Source of the DNA: Diploscapter coronatus
Lineage: Eukaryota > Nematoda > Chromadorea > Rhabditida > Rhabditidae
Reading direction: 5' to 3'
Assembly (NCBI GenBank): GCA_964036155.1
Contig: OZ038423.1
Location: forward strand, 67,037,249 to 67,101,248
Length of the DNA: 64,000 nt
A program made the translations under genes and the position numbers. Numbering within the stretch: position 1 is the first letter of the stretch; every line of letters starts with the position of its first letter. The notes under the pieces are model-generated. The model saw only the letters and a program-made list of their open reading frames with translations, did no database searches and had not been told where the DNA came from. Positions 46,401 through 58,399 of the stretch are shown in pieces.

Positions 46401-48212
46401 ATGCTCAAGATATCTACCACTTCTGACAGACGAGTGAGCCGAGTATCATTTTCATCTTTAGAATTCATATTTAAAAATCATTGAAATTCTTAGTTATGCT
46501 AATTTATGGATGCATTTAAACTTTGAAGTTTTATCTGAATAAACTATATCGATATTTCAAATAATATAATTTGAAGTAAAAATAAATTCATTTTGTCATA
46601 ATTATTGAGTTTGGTTTGAAAATAAGAATGAAATCTTTCAAGTGAGAATGTTGCTTGTTTAATAAATTAGGATTTTCTTTCTTTATATTTTTATCGATTT
46701 GTAATTATCTTATTCTGTAGTTAAATATCGATTTTAAATCTTTCCGACTTTTTATGAAGCTTACTGTAGTTAGATATTCAATAATTTTGCTAGGAATAAG
46801 ATAAGGAACTATTTAGGTCACTTTATTTATAAGGACGTGAACTTGTTGATCCGGATTTCCATCCACTCTTGATAAATGACCCATTTTTGAATGTAAGAAA
46901 GGCTTTTCCGTCTGTTCAAAGGGCTGAAAGATAAAGCGAAATATTCTGAGAAATGCTATAAAAACGAATTTCTGGGGCTTCTATCGATGAAATGACAGTT
47001 TTCTTATTCGTATTAATTTTTCGTTCCAATTAATGCATTTTTATAGGATATTAATTTTTTCTGCTAAAAAGTGCGTTTCATTCTTCGATGAAATTTTTAG
47101 AGACGAGTATTATATCGTTTTGTGATAGATAATTTCTTGAATATTGGCTTTTGGATCATTATCTTGAAGCCATTTGTCATCTCATACACACACGTTGAAT
47201 CTTCAAGAAGATTTTGAGAATAAGAGCGTGCGTCATTTCATGTTTTCCTGAAGCATATTGATGTTGCAAAATAGGAAATTAGTTGATATTATGAGTGTTA
47301 TAGTTCGAAAGTAGATTTGTTGCGGAATAATAGAATAAAAATTAGTTTTTGATTTTATTTTGATATCTGAAACCTCAATGTTACCATTTGTACACATTCC
47401 ATAAAATTTAACCCAATATCCGTTAAAAGATAAATGGTTCCAAAGTACAGAAAAAATTTAGTAAACTTTTCAATGCTATTTCCATATATTGACATTCTCA
47501 AATCGTATATTGGCTTACGAAATTGCAAGCGGTTACCTTCTTCTCCAAATCAACCTATCTTTACATCTTGATTAGCAAACTGTTTTGTTGAACCTTGGGG
47601 TGGCCTACTAGCCAATTTGACAGAACGGAAACTGAAAAGAACTGCAGTTAGTTTCGGTGAACACACCATTTTCGAGAAGATCGGAAATACCCAGTAAAGA
47701 TTAGAAAATCAACCACATCCTCTTTAAAAAAAAACAAGAAAATAATCTTCACGAAACCTTTATTGCAAGAAAAATTGCCAAAATTAACGCTCGATAAAAA
47801 AGAAACGTTTCTAAGCTTTGACAATTTGAGAGGAGAAAATCAACAAAAAAAACATTGCTCGAATAACAGAAACAATCGGCCTAAATTATCAAAGAGAAAT
47901 TGTCAACTCAACAATTTTTAAAGAAATATCAAAGAAAAAAACTACTGTAACCTAAACTAAATTTAAAGAGAAGTGAACTAACGATCAGCCTAATTTTAAA
48001 ACAAGATTGTTGTGAATTTGCTAAATTCTTAATTTAGAAAGAAAGGTTGAGATTTCTCGGGGAAAAATGATCTTGCGAAAAGTCAATGGTAAAATTGAAT
48101 GATCTTTTCTAAATTTCTATAAAAATGATAGCACAAATGTGGAAAGATGGAAACTAAGAATAGAATTCAATCAACTTGCCATTTCCTTTATCGCTTAACA
48201 TCAATTGTTGGC
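43423..48212. other. Intergenic, about 4.8 kb, no gene seen
   Basis: AT-rich, many short stops in all frames. Presumably 3' flank of the DM gene and 3' flank of the mitochondrial p32 gene. A GC-richer patch at 44.05-44.6 kb has no splice-supported exon. Confidence 0.5.
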
Positions 48213-49757
48213 TTATTTGGAGATAAAGTTCTGAATTTTGGCGAGCAGATTGACGTACTGTTCGTGCTCGTAGTGCGTAGCGAACTGGACGAGCGTCTTG
48301 CAGAACTCTGCGTCGAAGCCGCGCTCCTCCAGATAGCGCAGGAACAGCAGGTCGTGCAGTTGCTGAAATGAGGCAAAATACTTATTTTTCTATTTTGAAA
48401 GTTTGTTTTCTTTCGATAATTACAAAAATGGCACTTTCAGTGATGATTTTGATAGAAAAGCAATAAAGACTTTTTTCAGGAAAAAAATTACCGTATCGAT
48501 GTATCGTCCACTGCTGGCGTAGACCTCCGCAGGCACGTCCTCGTTGCCGCTCTTCACCGCAGGAGCAATGTAGAACTCTTCCACGCGGTAGTCGTCTGCA
48601 ATTTTTTTAAAGCTTAAATTCTTTTTTCAAAAACTTGAAATTTGAATGCAGAAACATCCACGATTTGATTAACTGATGATGATATTTTTTTAATAAAATG
48701 TAAATTATTAGAAAAAAAGTGCTTACATTCCCCAGGCTGTTCGGAATCGGCGCTCTCAACGAGTTCCATGTGGAAACAGAGTCGTTGATCGCCCTTCGTG
48801 ATCTCGATCGAGAACGGGGGCAGCGCGATCGGCACCGGGGCGGCCTGAACATAAAAGAGACCTTGATTGTTCAATTTGTATAGATTTCACAACATTTTTT
48901 GTTGTACTATTCTAGGTAAAAAAGTGTTAAGAAAAAGTAAATTTCAGAACTCATAAAATAGAAATAAAAAACCCACATCGGCGGACTCGATGTCCTCGAA
49001 ATCCTCACTAACGTCCACGGAGTGATTCACGTTGAACACCACCAGGATTCTGAACATTTTTAATGAACTATCAGTCTCCAAACTTGTTCGAGATTCACTA
49101 ATTCTAGAAAAAGGACGAGAAATCGTTAAAAATCTGAGACGGTTCAGAAAAGGAAATGAGAAAATCTTGGACAATCAAGCATGTTTCTAATTTTCAAAGC
49201 GACTTTAGGATAATTCAAGATATACTCACTGTTCATTTCCATGCGTCTTGGTGAGACGGACCTCTGCCTCCTTCTGCGTCACCTGGAATCCCTTGAACGC
49301 GGGCGTCACGTTTCCACCGAGGTTATGTTGCGACAATTCCTCAAATCATATTAATCGATCTTAGAAAATAGAACTTTAATTCTAAGTAAATATACTACTA
49401 ATGGTCATATCTTTTCTAAATTTTGTTTTTTTTTCAAAAAGTATTGTACCTTTTCGGCGACGATCTCACGACTCAGAGCATCCTTCAACTCGGGCACCAC
49501 GTTCAGAGCTCAAAATTGTCTTCGTATAAAAATTAAAGAAGGATATTTTTGATAAATATTTCGGTTCAAATAATTGAAAAGTGTTTATCATTTTCTTGCA
49601 AAATACAACGTTTTCTTGTCAAATTTGCAAGATCCTTACATTTAGGCGACATGGAGAGCATTCTGACGATAGGGGTCACTCTTGCAGACTGAGTGCGCGC
49701 TGCAGAGGAAAGCAGGCCGACTCGCGACAGACCGCGCAGGGAGCTGATCACCTTCAT
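48213..49757 (-). CDS. Mitochondrial p32 / C1QBP / MAM33-family protein
   Basis: Seven exons: start 49757 (MKVISSLRGLSRVGLLSSAA), an Arg/Ser-rich mitochondrial presequence; then SLNVVPELKDALSREIVAEK, the exon NLGGNVTPAFKGFQVTQKEA with EVRLTK, the exon ILVVFNVNHSVDV with acidic SEDFEDIESAD, the exon PVPIALPPFSIEITKGDQRL, the exon YDYRVEEFYIAPAVKSGNED, and the last exon LRYLEERGFDAEFCKTLVQF with YEHEQYVNLLAKIQNFISK. The order presequence, acidic beta-sheet core, then the L-x-x-YLEERG-x-D helix and the terminal E-x-x-Y-x-x-W/L-L-x-K-helix is that of C1QBP, a doughnut-shaped trimer in the matrix linked to mitochondrial translation and metabolism. Codon use is GC-biased relative to its surroundings, as in a highly expressed gene. 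The second and third introns use GAG-type acceptors. Confidence 0.9.
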
Positions 49758-50268
49758 TCTCGAAGCAAACACTGAAAGAAATAGTTTCAAAAAGTGCGAG
49801 CGAAAACGAAAATCCCAAAATCAAAATATTATGTTGAACAAAGAAAAAGAAATTTTAGGAGTTCTGAAGAAAGTGTATATTTAGAAAATTGGCAACGACT
49901 TTCACAAAAACTGATATGAAATAGTAGCAAGATATCGACATAAATTGGAAGATTTTCAAACACGTCGTTTGCAAAAACGCGTAATGTTTGAAATGATGCA
50001 ATGCAGAAATTTGATGGGAACAGTTAGCGAGGAAAATTTGAAGATGAAACTGAAATAGTTTGTTGGTATTGAATCAAGATTTTGCGTGGGCAATTACCGA
50101 GATAATTAGAGTAATCAAAATTGATAATTGAACGTGAAAAAATTGAAATTTTTTGAAAATAAACGGCGAAAATGGATAGCGAATATTCGTTGGCACAAAG
50201 TAGGAACGCACTGGAAATGAGTCAAGTGATTAGCAGCAGAGCGCAGTTGCAGTCGATTTTAACGCAAA

Positions 50269-50461
50269 GGGCCCGTTCATACTTAGTTGCAGTTGCATGC
50301 AACTTGCAACTCGCTCAAAATAGCGCGGAAAATGAAGAGAGAATGAATGGACAAAATTGCATGCAACTTGCTGCAATTTGGCCGCTCTCCGCGTTTCTCA
50401 TACTATTTCGCCGAGTTGCACGCGAATTGCAAGTTGCATGCAACTAAGTATGAACGCGCCC
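50269..50461. mobile_element. 193-bp MITE with GGGCCCGTT ends
   Basis: Left end GGGCCCGTTCATACTTAGTT and reverse-complemented right end GGGCGCGTTCATACTTAGTT pair for about 45 bp, including several GTTGCATGCAACTTGCAA repeats that are themselves palindromic. Flanked by AAA on both sides (50266-50268, 50462-50464), compatible with a 3-bp target duplication of PIF/Harbinger type. Non-coding. Confidence 0.75.
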
Positions 50462-50615
50462 AAAGAAGCTAAAAATGCCGTGTGGAAAAGAGCTGGAAAT
50501 CAGAATTGGGACTTTTCCATTGCGGTGCGGTGGCTAGATTTGACCAAAAGTCCCAAGTCTGCTGGAAATTCGTATTTTTTCAGAATGAAAAAATTTGTTT
50601 GATGAACAAAGTTTA

Positions 50616-50759
50616 TTGGCTGCGAGTACTTTGTTACCAAACGCTATTTCTCCCCTTTTTTCTTCTTATCCTACACTACTTCTGCTTTGGTAACAAAGTA
50701 CTCACTCTTGGTAACAATGTGCTCATTATTTTCTTTGGGAACAAAATACTCGCAGCCAA
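50616..50759. mobile_element. 144-bp foldback with GTTTA target duplication
   Basis: Ends TTGGCTGCGAGTACTTTGTT and, from the right, TTGGCTGCGAGTATTTTGTT. Inside, GGTAACAAAGTACTC repeats the motif two more times. GTTTA flanks both sides (50611-50615 and 50760-50764). A 5-bp duplication does not fit Tc1/mariner or hAT; superfamily undetermined. Confidence 0.75.
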
Positions 50760-51352
50760 GTTTATTTCACACCCCGTCTTTCTTTTCCCTCGTTATTTCT
50801 TCTCTCCTCGCTCTTGTTTTCTTTTCGCCTCTCCAAAAAAGTGTAGAGAAATAGAGGCGGGGTATGGGAAGGCAAGTTGCAAAGAGCATGCAATATCTAC
50901 TTCCTCACACTCCACAGTACCAGAATTTAATCTGAAAAAATAAACCAAGTTTTTCTTTAAAACTAATAGGGGAACTATTTATTTAAAATTTGTAAAGAAA
51001 ATTAATTTTGCAATAATATATTTTATTGTTTTTCTTCTTTCAATTTAGTAATAATATGAATTCTTTGAAAGTTCAAATTAACTTTTCATTATTACTGCTG
51101 TTTGGGTTTGGATAATAAGTTCCATAATGATTATGAGCGATTTCAGTGTGGGCCTAAAACTTTCTATTTTGAAAGAAATGCGCAATGAAAATTGATACTC
51201 GATTCCTTTCCTTCGTGTCAATTAGAGATCGCGACTCTTCTAATTTATTGAAAGTTTTCGATCGTTTTCGAACTATCGATTTCATTTTTTTAAACCCTAA
51301 GCCATAAGAAATCGTGGATCCTCCCTAAATAATATAAAATTACTGGAAAAAC

Positions 51353-51440
51353 GGCTCATAGAAAAGACACCGGATTTTCTAAGAAATAGTATGAGAAAGA
51401 AAGAAGAAAAGAAAAAAGCCGGTGTCTTTTTCTACGAACC
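51353..51440. mobile_element. Foldback element family B, copy 3
   Basis: An 88-bp element: left GGCTCATAGAAAAGACACCG, right CCGGTGTCTTTTTCTACGAA, centre TTTCTAAGAAATAGTATGAG. Same family as 9422-9511 and 33135-33282. Confidence 0.75.
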
Positions 51441-51576
51441 GGAAAAACGAATAAAAATATTACTCTACTCCTAACAGATTTATCAAAATCTTGAATTATT
51501 TTATAGACGGGTCGCTGCTTAGTTTCAGGGAATTTTCTAAACTTCAGATTAAGTTAATAATTTTTGGAAATAAGTT

Positions 51577-54264
51577 TCACTTGTAAAGGAAATATATAAT
51601 AGGAGGTTGAATGAATAAAAATGGAATGTAGAAGGCTGGTGCCCAAATTTGATTGAGTATCGGATAAATTGCTATGAAAATAGTCGATGAAAAACACGCA
51701 ATGTACATTCCAAGCTGAAAGGAATTCCAATAAATTATCATCATCATCTTAGCTAAGACTATGAGAAATAATGATTAATAAAATCAGGTTCACTAGGAAC
51801 CTCATGTTATATTCCTGAATCCCCAAAAAGTCGAACAACTCATATCCTGAAATAACACTGATTCTTGATAGTTCCGACCTGAGACATTTTAGCTCGTGCT
51901 GAAGGCGGAAATAGCTCAGTCACAAGCAATGGACTAATAGCGCCGATTCCAACCGACGAAGCGATTCGAGTGCTACTTTCATTTATGATGCCTAAATTAG
52001 CGAGTTAAAAAATGTATTCTCAATTCAAAATTAACCCATGATTTTCGTTATGCTGCTTGCTCCTTGCGAATTTATAATTATTTGTGCTGTGAACATTAAT
52101 AGGATTTTGAAATATCTGAATTACTTGCATCATGCTTTTTGTAGAAAAATTTCCTACGTGATTGAAAAGTACGAAAATATCACAAATCGTCGCCCATATT
52201 TCTCGATTAGGTATGATCCAACAAATAGAATTGGAATGAAGACGAAAGTTAGAAGGGAATTCAGTGACAATGACTGAAATGCTATGCCTCCGTAATTTTT
52301 TTTTAAATGAAGCAGTAAAAATTACTATCATTTTCTTTGTATTGTCACTAGCCGATTACTTGAAATGAGATAAATGTCACTGACTTGTGATACGAAAAAA
52401 TTTGCGCGTTGTTTGCAACACAGACTTTACGCTATTACATAATATTTAAGGAATGAGTTATATGAATATTTGTGAATATGCAATGCATATTTTGCATATT
52501 CGAAGTTGTGCATCATTTACTTCGTCTCAAGCTATCGGTCAGTGATAATATAAATTTCGTAATTTACTTCATCTACAGTAAATCCCAAACTTGTTTGAAC
52601 AAGTACGGTATTATTCTTCTCTGCTACGTTTGGCGCAACTACATGCAGCATTTTTATGGACAATAGGATGAGTAATGCCTTGAAAAATTATGTTAATTAG
52701 TTTTTAAAACCTCTCAACCTCTCTTGTAGTTTCATTATTCCAGATTTCCTTCAACGATAAAACTTCTTCACTTGTCAAGTTCTTCTCCTTGGTAAACGAG
52801 CTTATAATTTCGTCTACAATTCATTTTTAAAAATTAATTTAGTACTGAAATATATTTTTGCTCTCTGATTATCTTCGAGTTCAGAACTTCCCATTTAACT
52901 ATTTTGATAAGCAAACCAAATTAACAAAGTCCGGGAATATTGATTAAAGTGTCATTGGTTCGTTTTCCAAAATTTAGAAACTTTGATAAGTGATAAGCGC
53001 AACAAATGAGTACAAATGAAGCACTTTCAAAAGTAGCATGATAAAAAATTTTTTCTGGTTGGCAATTTTTATCGACTGACCAACGTCAGCTTCATTTCCG
53101 TGATAAAATCGGACCACACGTTCCATTTGCTTTCTGTCAATTCGAGAAACCAAATATTTTGGCGAATCAGGAAGACGGAGTGTGAGCAAAAGTAGCATAA
53201 CTGAGCTAAAAATTTAAGATAATTAAATTTGAAATTTTTAACTAGATATCAAACATTAATTCTTTTTCTGATTATCTATTACATAATGATGCGAATTTTC
53301 TATGATCAAAGTAAAAAATCAAGTTGTCGTTTTCTTACATTAGCAATGAAAGCAGAGGAAACATAAACCATCTTTCGGAACCAAGAAACGTCGAACGACC
53401 TGTCAGATATCTAAATTTAGACAACAACTTACGAAACAAATTGAAATCTAAACTGACAATACGAGCAATGATACAACATCACCATTTGAAAATATTCCAC
53501 TAACAAAGCCTAAATAATTGACAATTTCGTTTGCAGTCAATAATGACCTCGATATTTATCCGGAGTGCATTCAGCAATGTAAACTTGGGTTACGATAAAA
53601 ATGATGGGGAAATGTAAGCCTGTTACGAATTTTCCAAGTAGGAACAATTCATAGCTTCCAGTCAGTATGCCAGTCAGCGTAAGTAATGCAGCGGAAGAAA
53701 CCAGGTAGAATCTGTAGGATTAATTTCACTCGAATATGCAAATCTTTCTCTAGTCTATTCATTATCTTTAGCAGAATGATAAGAAGCTCTATGTATTGGA
53801 CGATTGAAATCGAAAATCCTAACTATTCTAATTTTTCTGGTCATGAGATTTTCCTATTTCTCTATCCTCATTTTATTATTGGACCAAAACAATGCCTCAA
53901 ATGAACGCAAACCCATCGACGACCCTTTGAGTCCATGAATGAGATGAACAATGCATTTCCAACGATCCATCCAACTGATTCAGCTATTGGCGACATTGAA
54001 AGGCCTAGCGACAATCTAACAAAGCGTAATTATTAACGAGTTCATAAGCTTTCCAAAACTAACACTGTCTCGTCAACATAAATTCCATAATGATGCACCA
54101 AAGTTGCATTGAATAATTGCGTAATTTGATTTGGAAACACTCCCGAAATTTGAATCTGAATCAAGCACACCATTTTTGAAGGAAAAGAATGATACCAGAA
54201 AATCAGTGCCCATGCTGAATACGCAGAAGACGAACAGCATGTAGATTAGGTTGAAAGAGATCAT
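51577..54264 (-). CDS. MFS sugar-type transporter (SLC2-like)
   Basis: Start 54264 (MISFNLIYMLFVFCVFSMGT). Later exons read IQISGVFPNQITQLFNATLV, LSLGLSMSPIAESVGWIVGN, the A-motif-like segment SFMDSKGRRW, FYLVSSAALLTLTGILTGSY and IIFIVTQVYIAECTPDKYRG. They are followed by FLGSERWFMFPLLSLLM and LLTLRLPDSPKYLVSRIDRK, the sugar-porter P-x-SP-x-YL motif before the central loop. The C-terminal half reads LSLNSLLTFVFIPILFVGSY, IEKYGRRFVIFSYF (second GRR motif), ISPLLVTELFPPSARAKMSQ and LGMYIACFSSTIFIAIYPIL, and ends QPPIIYFLYK, TGA at 51577-51579. The junction after the first GRRW is out of phase by eye, and the exon near 51.85 kb is unclear. No PETKG motif follows TM12. About 430 residues; plasma membrane or organelle membrane; substrate unknown. 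Confidence 0.72.
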
Positions 54265-55154
54265 TCTTCGTCAATGAATATAGATCCTTCATAAAGTTGG
54301 GTTAAACAATTTGATTCCAGATTAAAGAACGGTTTCGAATAAAGTTGCTTTGGTATCAAGCATCGTCGCTTATCTTGCCAGTGCTTGATTGACTTGCAAA
54401 GAACGAAAAATAAGAGAACGCGCTTTATCAAAATGATTTTTTTTCTTGAAAATCCTATTGATAACTAAAATATTTTGCGAAAATACTAATGCAAATATTA
54501 CATTTGTAGAAAGATTGCTAGAATATAAAATGTAGATTATTTTTATCTTCCATCTCCGTTCATCTGTTTTGACGGCTGCTTTCCTCCTGAGAATTCGAGT
54601 TTTCATAGCCTACGATGTGTGTGTGCACATTTGATGGCATTTTACTATTCCATGGAGAAAATATAAGAAGTGTTGATTGTTGTAACATAATTATTATACA
54701 ACAGAGACAAAATTTAATTCAGAAAAAGTCTTAGAAAAAAACAATGAAACACTAAGACTGATACACAGGCCCAAACTAGACGTCATCAATCCAGAAAGAA
54801 ACATTGAATAACTGAGATTTTTTCCAGCACGGTATAACTTTGATTCAAATACATGTACAACTTATCTGTGCATCAAATTTCAAAATCCAACCCAAGCCTT
54901 ATCCTTTGTGCGCGGACCTATGTCTCTTCCTGTGCCAGCAAGGTCATCCATTCGTTTTCGTGCCCAGGGGAGTCTTATTTCCTTGCCTTTCTCTATTCCT
55001 TCATCCGGCTCTCCTGCTTCTCCCCGTCGAGAGCACGGCTTTCCCCATTCAAATCTCGGGGCAGCTTTGTCTCTCCTTTCAGACACCGACTTTTCATTAC
55101 GCAACCACCAACCAGCCAGAATGTTTTATTTCCTTTTTTATTTTCAGAAGTTCC
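54265..55154. other. Divergent promoter region, transporter / potassium channel
   Basis: Shared 0.9-kb upstream region of two divergent genes. The part 54840-55145 is unusually pyrimidine-rich and open in all three plus-strand frames; one frame joins the channel start in phase. It ends in TTTTCAG at 55147, so it is more likely 5' UTR intron or outron than coding sequence. Confidence 0.45.
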
Positions 55155-58100
55155 ATGAGAGCGGCGACAAACGTCGAAACAGAAAGAAACCGCCTTTCAC
55201 GTCTACTTCGACTGAGACAGTCTTTTCGGGAACAAGTAGGTGCGAGAATCATGTACCAGAGGGAAATATGGTTTCAGACACAGCAACTGCGTGAAAATGT
55301 TCGTCGCGTGAAGAAGGTTCCGAGATGGTTGCGAATTCTGAAAACGGCAAGTAACATCTTGCTGACTTCGAAAACACAACAAATGTCTAGGTGTACCACG
55401 ACTACGGGTTGAAGCACGTGTGTCTCATATTAGTTCTGGTGCTCTACCAGTTTCTCGGAGCTGGGATTTTCTATTGGTGCGAAGCGGACTTCGATGAAAA
55501 CAAGGAACAGCTCTGGAATGAAGCGTCAGTGACAAATTTCAGGAAAAGATAGCTCTGACTTCCAAGTTTGGATGGAAGATTTATGAGCGTCAGTTAGAAA
55601 AGAGCACTCTTTGAAATATGAAGTCGAGAAGATCTTCGCTTCATCTTGTGTGTTCTCGGCATAAATCAGACGACAAGATAAATTCAAGATCAAAGAATTT
55701 CAGAATCGCTGAAAATCGCATCAGCTTCGTGTCAGACATTGTGCCGCTGCTCTTCAACAACACCAAATATTTATTCTTTCTGTCAATGAACCAGACGAAG
55801 GAGGTGATTATGCTTCCTTGAAGATTATTGTTGAAATTCGAGACAAATGTCATTAACGATGCCAGATGTGAGAATTTTTGGCAATTTATGAAACTCGAGA
55901 TTTCATCTATGAATAGAGCAGAAGCTATTCCTCAATCCAAATATGATTTCAAGGTGACGACGACGCTGAGTCAGGAGATAGTTCGATATGAGAAACAACT
56001 TGGCATAAAATATACGGATCAGAAGATAAAATGGGACTTCTGGAATGCAATGCTTTACGCACAAGTATGAAAAATAATAGCGTTTTCGTTAATTCAATGG
56101 ATTCTAGACGATCTGCACTACCATCGGTTATGGCCACCTCTACCCCTCGACTCCAGCTGGCAGAATCTTCACGATGATCTATGCTATCTTTGGGATACCT
56201 CTTGTTCTATCGATTCTAGATGATTTAGGTATATAAAATTTTCCTATCTATGAGTGAAAATGACGAATACTCAACTAATCAAATGACTTGAACTGAGACA
56301 GAGTAGGGAAGTTATTTGTCGGGCATGATTGAACTAGTAAATAGCTGCTAAAGAGTTTCACAATGATACAACAGCCTCCATTTACAAAACAAATGTTAAT
56401 CAGTTCAATATTAACGTTCAAGGTCGAGGTTCAGGCAAATTGTTGACCAAATGTTTAAAGACGCCGTGGTGGTTGCTCAAGTGCGGATGCAGAAGAGCGT
56501 TTCGATACTGCACGAAGCAGACACTGGCAGAGATTCGTAAACTCGACGAGGAAGATAAACGAGGTAAGTGGAATGTTCACAGTTGAAAAACGATTTGATT
56601 TCTTTCAGATCTTGAAATCTTCGATCTTCCAGTGCCTATTGCGATCTTCATTGTGATAGCGTGGATATTCCTTTGCTCAGCGACTTTCTGTATTTGGGAA
56701 AAGGATTGGAACTACTTTCTAGCGTTTTACTTTTTCTTCATCTCGTTGAGGTACAACTATTAGCGTAATACAAAACACAATGTGATTACAGCACGATTGG
56801 ACTAGGTGATATTGTACCCTCTCAGCCCAAGTACCTCCTCATGCTGTTCATCTACATCATCATTGGCCTTTCATTAGTTTCAATGTGCATAAATCTAATT
56901 CAGGCAGATTCAAATGACCAGATGAAGATATTCATCGATGAAATTCAGGCAAAACTCGAGCGAACATATGAAGCAGGAAGGAATATGGAAATGGTGGCTT
57001 TTGATCGACCGGGAGGATTGATTCTCGAAACATCCAAGGGAGAATGTCGACAGAGAGGGAGTAGTTTAGGTAGATTTGTAGAATTGGTTGATGAAACTGA
57101 TCAAATCGTAATAGTGCGTTGGATCATTTCCTGCGAATGTCTTGTCGCATCAAAGCACTTGCCAAAATCTATGAACAAATTGAATCCCATAAACTTAGGT
57201 GTCTTTCGATCTTCGTCATCAGCTCACTCTCTCAGCAAAGAAGCTATTCAAGCAGCTCTGATGGGCAAGAAATTCACCCATAAATCCACACAAACAACGA
57301 TGTCTCTGCCTCAATCATCCGGCGGCTCCACTACGATGGCAGCGATGACTCGAACTGTGTCTGGGAATCATTTCCGCGTTCTACCGAGGACTCTATCGAT
57401 TGACGACGTCATGCGAATGGTCGACACTGAAGATGGAGACATTTTGGTTCAAAATAACTATTTTCATGAGCTTATGAGGATCTTTCAGGTTCTGACGGAG
57501 CTATCTAGAGAAGACGAGTCCAGCATATCCGATGAAACCCATATGACGAGAACCGTGTCTGCGACTAGCAGCGTGGACGATAATAGTAGTCAAGTGAGCG
57601 AAATATAGCTTGAATTGAACTAGATTAAAGCTGTCAGATCGTCGTTTCGAAATCGTTCGACGCTAAATTCGGTTCTGCTATCAAACCACCACATAGTCTG
57701 CCAATCAGCTCATTTATCGGTTAGTTTCACGCATTATACTAGACTAGGAAAGTCTATTTTGGGTGTTTCTCGGCTCTCGCCATCACGGCCACGAATGACT
57801 GACCTAGAACTCCTGGAAGAACTTGAAGACAGAATTGCACTTGGACAAACAGCACCTTTGAGCAACATCGTACACTTCAGATCACGGCAGCTACAACTTG
57901 TTTATGCTGATATCATCTACCATGCTTTAGACTGTCTCTGATTCCCGAACAAATACCTTCGACGGTCGAAGAAGGGGAAGAACCAAGCGAGACGACGTGC
58001 ACCTTATCACCGGATGAGAATTCTGATCCGGCTGTTGTGAGGTTAGTACAATTTTCAGAGAAAAATGCTATTTGATAAGTAAATTGTGTTGTCCATACAA

Positions 58101-58299
58101 ACTATTTCATTAGTTTCTCGTTATCAGTAGTCATACCAACTGCTTTCATAGAAAGTCTTATAAGAAATAATTTTAAATTTAGGCGATCATAAGAAACCAT
58201 TTCAGAGTTGGTCGTCGCCGTTCCTTCCAATCGATGTTTGGAGGATTTCTTTCTCGGCGAAAACAGACCACACCTCCGGACCTTTTGTCAAATACCTAA
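55155..58299 (+). CDS. TWK-type two-pore-domain potassium channel
   Basis: Start 55155 just after a TTTTCAG. A basic, helical cytoplasmic N terminus (TERNRLSRLLRLRQSFREQV) joins TM1 (YGLKHVCLILVLVLYQFLGA). The TM1-P1 loop includes VRYEKQLGIKYTDQKIKWDF, and P1 is the selectivity filter TIGYG in ICTTIGYGHLYPSTPAGRIF. TM2 is MIYAIFGIPLVLSILDDLG, and the TM2-TM3 linker has CLKTPWWLLKCGCRRAFRYC. TM3 is PIAIFIVIAWIFLCSATFCI, and P2 is TIGLGD in STIGLGDIVPSQPKYLLMLF. TM4 is YIIIGLSLVSMCINLIQ. A long Ser/Thr-rich cytoplasmic tail follows, ending RRRSFQSMFGGFLSRRKQTT and stop 58297-58299. Two pore loops of TIGYG/TIGLGD type and four TMs make this a KCNK/TWK leak channel. Exons between about 55530 and 55915, and one tail junction near 57.9 kb, are unresolved. 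The first intron appears to be GC-AG. Confidence 0.85.
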
Positions 58300-58399
58300 T
58301 AGATTTTTCGATGATTTATTTTTAGGAATTATAAACATTTATTTTGAAACAAGAAACAACCTAATGAATTCGCTAAAACAACGTGTTTGTCTAAGTTGT

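Larger units (their letters stand above)
49758..51576. other. Intergenic region dense in foldback elements
   Basis: Between the p32 gene start and the transporter's 3' end. Three unrelated foldback elements (50269-50461, 50616-50759, 51353-51440) occupy much of it. Open frames running through them are by-products of the palindromes. Confidence 0.6.

Noticed and set aside
50482..50943. 153-codon open frame on the plus strand
   Set aside because: It runs through a foldback element; the hydrophobic appearance comes from palindromic repeat sequence.
54880..55104. Minus-strand open frame opposite the channel upstream region
   Set aside because: Shadow of the low-stop pyrimidine tract on the other strand.
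54840..55154. Open frame extending the potassium channel N terminus upstream by about 105 residues
   Set aside because: All three frames are open in this pyrimidine-rich stretch, composition is unlike channel N termini, and a TTTTCAG acceptor directly precedes the start at 55155.
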